This document shows, piece after piece, positions 61,670 to 64,000 of a DNA stretch of 64,000 nt. The translations under genes and the position numbers were made by a program. The notes beneath the pieces were generated by a model. It was not told the DNA's origin and did not search any database. It saw only the letters and a program-made list of their open reading frames with translations. Origin of the DNA: Halioglobus sp. (lineage in GTDB: Bacteria; Pseudomonadota; Gammaproteobacteria; Pseudomonadales; Halieaceae). Location of the stretch: contig JAGRIE010000008.1 of assembly GCA_020443425.1 (NCBI GenBank), positions 62,001 through 126,000 of the forward strand, in the 5' to 3' direction. Position 1 is the stretch's first letter, and each line of letters begins with the position of its first letter.

Positions 61670-61691
61670 CTGCACCCACACTGCACCCACA
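61670..61691. repeat. Tandem 11-bp repeat, candidate integrase arm sites
   Basis: Two perfect, abutting copies of CTGCACCCACA (61670-61680 and 61681-61691) lie 66 bp past the tRNA. Tandem short repeats near a tRNA attachment site are typical arm-type binding sites of tyrosine integrases. The rest of the gap 61692-61973 shows no supportable gene. Confidence 0.5.
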
Positions 61692-61973
61692 TTTTCATGT
61701 GGTATGGCATGGCTCGGCTCTACACAGTTAACGGGGATAACTGCTTAGGTAATAGCCGGTATGCCGCTTCCAAGATAAAATGCGGGTGCCTCGCTTACCT
61801 GCCTGCCGCTGCTGAAATTCCCGCCCCTTATATCCCGATCATTGGTTGTGTTTCTTGCGCTCACACTTCGATACTATTTGGAGAAGGCCCGAGGGAGCGA
61901 AGGCCAGGTAACTATTGCCTAGTTATCGCAGTGCTTTGACCAACGGTTTCGCAAAATGGAGGTGTGCAGATCA

Positions 61974-62642
61974 ATGAATGTTGATACCGAATCTGAATCA
62001 CTGGATCAATACGGAGCAAATAGTGGGGTAGAGGAAAGCCCAGCTACTCGCAGAAACCGTTTGTGCGCCATGGCGCAATTAAAGGCCTCTCGATGGCGAA
62101 GTACCCTTCCAACATATGTAGCTTCACGCGATGAGCTGGAACGAATTACCGACGCATTTCGAGCGACATTAGCGACAGAAGAGGCTTTGGAGCCATACAT
62201 AATGCCAATATACATTTTTCGCCTCGTCTTTGAGAGCGAGATGATCCGGGCGAAGACAAGCAACAATTTCCGCGTTCAGCATCAAGCTGAACAGTTATTT
62301 GAAAATACTAAAGTCCTGATCAGCTGTTTTATAACGGGTACTTGGCCTATGGGGACTTTTATTTTTGCGGGAGATAGCGTGCAGAATTCTCTTGGAAAAG
62401 GCCTGTCACCGGCCCGTCGGACCACGCCGGTTTCTCTTCAGCATGATGCAGATATTGAAAGAGCGTTACGAGAACTGGGTGTAGACCCATTAAATCTCCC
62501 CACTCATCAAGAGTCAGGCCGCCCGGGCTTGAAATCACAAGTCAAAGCCAAGCTGTCTAACTTCACGGATGCCTCATTTGACCATGCTTGGAAGAGGGCA
62601 AGGCGCAGGTCAAAAGAGGCCCAGATGGGGGGGGAGATATAG
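61974..62642 (+). CDS. Hypothetical protein of the integrative element
   Basis: A 222-aa soluble protein with an N-terminal acidic stretch, central Arg/Lys-rich helices and a C-terminus SNFTDASFDHAWKRARR, with PxxLPxHxExGRPGLKSQVK before it. This type occurs beside AlpA-family genes in integrative elements, but I cannot name a function. The ATG at 61974 follows GGAGG at some distance; an ATG at 61956 would add six residues. A terminator follows. Base use is visibly AT-richer than the genes left of the tRNA, fitting acquired DNA. Confidence 0.65.
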   Translation: MNVDTESESLDQYGANSGVEESPATRRNRLCAMAQLKASRWRSTLPTYVASRDELERITDAFRATLATEEALEPYIMPIYIFRLVFESEMIRAKTSNNFRVQHQAEQLFENTKVLISCFITGTWPMGTFIFAGDSVQNSLGKGLSPARRTTPVSLQHDADIERALRELGVDPLNLPTHQESGRPGLKSQVKAKLSNFTDASFDHAWKRARRRSKEAQMGGEI

Positions 62643-62668
62643 TGGGCAAATAACCAAGGGCAATGGCC

Positions 62669-62703
62669 GGGGGCAAAAATTGCCCTATTGCCCCCACTTT
62701 TTT
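62669..62703 (+). terminator. Rho-independent terminator in the element
   Basis: GGGGGCAA/TTGCCCCC perfect 8-bp stem with an 11-nt loop, followed by AC and six T. Confidence 0.85.
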
Positions 62704-62759
62704 CCTGCACCTTCGGTTTGGCACAATGACTCCAGTTAAAACCAATATGGAGTTGTGCC

Positions 62760-63005
62760 ATGGAAAGGCCGCCAGCCAAAACCAGTTATGCCGATGCTTC
62801 GAAAATCCTGATTCGCTTGCCGGAAGTGATGGAAATTATCCCCTACAGCCGCAGCACGCTGTACGCGCTAATTTCGATCGGAGTTTTTCCGGCGCCAGTC
62901 AAGCTGCAGTGGGGGAGGGCCAGTGCCTGGATTTTAGCGGAGGTCCTGGAGCACGCAGAATCCCTGATTGCTCAGCGGAACCGCTCAGTGCAAGAGGGGG
63001 TGTGA
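62760..63005 (+). CDS. alpA: AlpA family phage regulatory protein
   Basis: An 81-aa helix-turn-helix protein. The core LIRLPEVMEIIPYSRSTLYALISIGVFPAPVKL with WxxAEVLEH is the AlpA/excisionase-like fold; members activate excision of CP4-57-like elements or act as phage regulators. The ATG follows GGAG. It begins a rightward set of small genes and marks the element as an integrative prophage-like island. Confidence 0.9.
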   Translation: MERPPAKTSYADASKILIRLPEVMEIIPYSRSTLYALISIGVFPAPVKLQWGRASAWILAEVLEHAESLIAQRNRSVQEGV

Positions 63006-63008
63006 ACC

Positions 63009-63185
63009 ATGGGTGGAAACTGCTTCGCACTGGGGCAGGGTGCCGGTCGCTACAGCTATTCTACTCTGGCCACCACCCGCGACCCTTCGCGGATGTCATG
63101 CCCTAGAGGCGTGGCTTTCTGCAGGTTTAGTAGATACGACCTCGGTGGCGTAAGGGAATTCGCACGAGCCGGTTATCCAGGGTAG
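63009..63185 (+). CDS. Possible small protein after alpA
   Basis: A 58-aa frame starting 3 bp after the AlpA stop codon, Arg/Gly/Ser-rich (GAGRYSYSTLATTRDPSRM), ending at TAG 63183-63185. No ribosome binding site of its own is obvious, so it would depend on coupling. No family recognised; small unknown genes are common in such elements. Low confidence. Confidence 0.25.
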   Translation: MGGNCFALGQGAGRYSYSTLATTRDPSRMSCPRGVAFCRFSRYDLGGVREFARAGYPG

Positions 63186-63226
63186 GGCTAGAAATTCGAA
63201 TACAAAGACTCACAAGGATGTGAATT

Positions 63227-63544
63227 ATGAATGATAGTACCCGCAGGAATTCATCAATAGAAATTGAGGATTTCACTGGTCTACAACAGGAACCTCCGCA
63301 AACACCAGATAGAGTGGCCAAGTTGGCGAACGCCATTTGGGAGATGGCCTCTCCGGTCGAGATTATGAATCCCTCGACGCATGAGCACGACTTCATCGGA
63401 CTCGAGTTGCGCCAGTACCAAACTGCACTTTTGATGCCGGTTCGTGGCGCAGAGGGAGATATATCTAATTTGTTTAGAGTTTATCCTGATGGCGGCGTAT
63501 GGCTGCTAGGAGCCGGGAAGGTTGATTTGGGTGGTTCGAAATGA
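63227..63544 (+). CDS. Hypothetical protein of the integrative element
   Basis: A 105-aa soluble protein (MNDSTRRNSSIEIEDF start, YRVYPDGG-like LFRVYPDGGVWLLGAG near the end). AAGGATG-like leader precedes the ATG. Its stop codon overlaps the next start (ATGA), so the two are coupled. No domain recognised. Confidence 0.6.
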   Translation: MNDSTRRNSSIEIEDFTGLQQEPPQTPDRVAKLANAIWEMASPVEIMNPSTHEHDFIGLELRQYQTALLMPVRGAEGDISNLFRVYPDGGVWLLGAGKVDLGGSK

Positions 63545-63807
63545 TTATTCGCCGAGATCCCTGTTTTGTCGGTATTCCTGCGTACTACGTCGATGATGAT
63601 GGCACGCCGCTCATCAATGATCGTGGTGACCTCGCCACTGAAGCGGATGTTGATATTGTCCTCTATCGCTCGGATGTTTCCCGCGAACTGGACCGCCTGC
63701 TTATGCAAATGTGCTCCTTCCTCCGTGCTCGTGGCGAACGCTTGACGCAGTTGGAGCTGAATGGAGAACTCGGTGCCTTCCAGCGTTTACGGAAGGGGGA
63801 GGCATAG
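63541..63807 (+). CDS. Hypothetical phage-like protein
   Basis: An 88-aa protein beginning with MIIRRDPCFVGIPAYY and a beta-hairpin-like segment, and with a helical C-terminus (SRELDRLLMQMCSFLRARG). It overlaps the preceding gene by 4 bp and precedes the replication-type gene by 2 bp. Function unknown; a small accessory protein of phage replication genes is possible. Confidence 0.6.
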   Translation: MIIRRDPCFVGIPAYYVDDDGTPLINDRGDLATEADVDIVLYRSDVSRELDRLLMQMCSFLRARGERLTQLELNGELGAFQRLRKGEA

Positions 63808-63809
63808 TA

Positions 63810-64000
63810 ATGGGGCGTATTCGTACTATCAAGCCAGAGTTCTTCCTGCATGAGGGTCTGTTCGATCTCGAGCAAGAATCACAGCTCCCGGTGCGTCTGG
63901 CTTTTGCAGGGCTCTGGTGCCAGTGTGACCGAGAGGGTCGATTTAAGTGGCAACCGCGGAAGCTGAAGGTCACAATTCTACCGTACGACGAAATAGACTT
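63810..64000 (+). CDS. Phage replication-type protein, N-terminal part (runs off window)
   Basis: Only the first 63 codons are in the window. They read MGRIRTIKPEFFLHEGLFDL, ESQLPVRLAFAGLWCQCDREGRF and WQPRKLKVTILPYDE, a pattern typical of prophage replication-initiation or DnaT-like proteins of the 'phage replisome organiser' kind. The GGAAGGGGGAGG ribosome binding site precedes the ATG. The rest continues beyond 64000, so the family call needs the missing part. Confidence 0.7.
   Translation, partial: MGRIRTIKPEFFLHEGLFDLEQESQLPVRLAFAGLWCQCDREGRFKWQPRKLKVTILPYDEID

Noticed and set aside
61697-61939. 80-aa ORF in the gap after tRNA-Arg
   Set aside because: No ribosome binding site and no family-like sequence; position suggests attachment-site DNA rather than a gene.
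1-64000. CRISPR array, insertion sequence or origin of replication
   Set aside because: I found no regularly spaced repeats, transposase-like frames or DnaA-box clusters; the only mobile signal is the tRNA-linked element at the right end.

Overview
The window is GC-rich chromosomal DNA of a Gram-negative bacterium. PEP-CTERM surface proteins with PrsT-like TPR lipoproteins, TonB-dependent receptors, a FadL-type porin, an Lpp-like lipoprotein and steroid-type monooxygenases together point to a marine gammaproteobacterium of the Halieaceae (OM60/NOR5) or Spongiibacteraceae type. That placement is an inference from gene content. No rRNA or other taxonomic marker is present.

Layout. (1) 0.1-12.2 kb: a PEP-CTERM/TPR block with three large related TPR proteins (one membrane-anchored, two lipoproteins of equal length) and two PEP-CTERM cargo proteins. 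Each cargo gene has a near-consensus sigma-54 promoter at almost the same distance from its start codon. (2) 12.2-18.1 kb: an AddAB/RecB-like helicase-nuclease pair. (3) 18.2-25.2 kb: a TonB receptor; a cell-envelope module in which an Lpp-like lipoprotein with a C-terminal Lys lies between two L,D-transpeptidase genes; an SGNH hydrolase; a probable cytochrome P450 gene remnant; and a sugar dehydrogenase. (4) 25.3-50.7 kb: a region rich in enzymes typical of steroid or other polycyclic isoprenoid catabolism. It holds a P450, an HsaA-like flavin monooxygenase, a KshA-like Rieske oxygenase, a TetR regulator, an unrecognised 417-aa protein, a luciferase-like oxidoreductase, and an operon of SnoaL-like protein, CYP51-family P450, [3Fe-4S] ferredoxin, 3beta-HSD-like SDR and MaoC hydratase followed by a TonB receptor. 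After an interposed purK-purE pair come a NhaR-like LysR regulator, an SDR, an amidohydrolase, a nitronate monooxygenase and a FadL porin. The TetR promoter and the CYP51-operon promoter share a 14-bp inverted-repeat motif. (5) 50.7-61.3 kb: housekeeping and envelope genes: DUF481 protein, MacAB-like ABC exporter, YebC-family protein, a lipoprotein with LEA-like 11-residue repeats, a luciferase-like oxidoreductase, a patatin and small secreted proteins. (6) 61.5 kb to the end: tRNA-Arg(ACG) followed by an AT-richer integrative element or prophage with tandem repeats next to the tRNA, an AlpA-type regulator and small phage-like genes. No integrase is visible, so the element probably runs past the right edge.

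The most interesting part is the steroid-type cluster. Outer-membrane uptake (TonB receptors, FadL), hydroxylation (two P450s, a ferredoxin, KshA-like and HsaA-like oxygenases) and downstream SDR/hydratase steps are grouped, with candidate shared operators. Many steps of the known cholesterol or testosterone routes are missing here (no KstD, HsaC, HsaD, thiolase or KshB), so the substrate is unknown.
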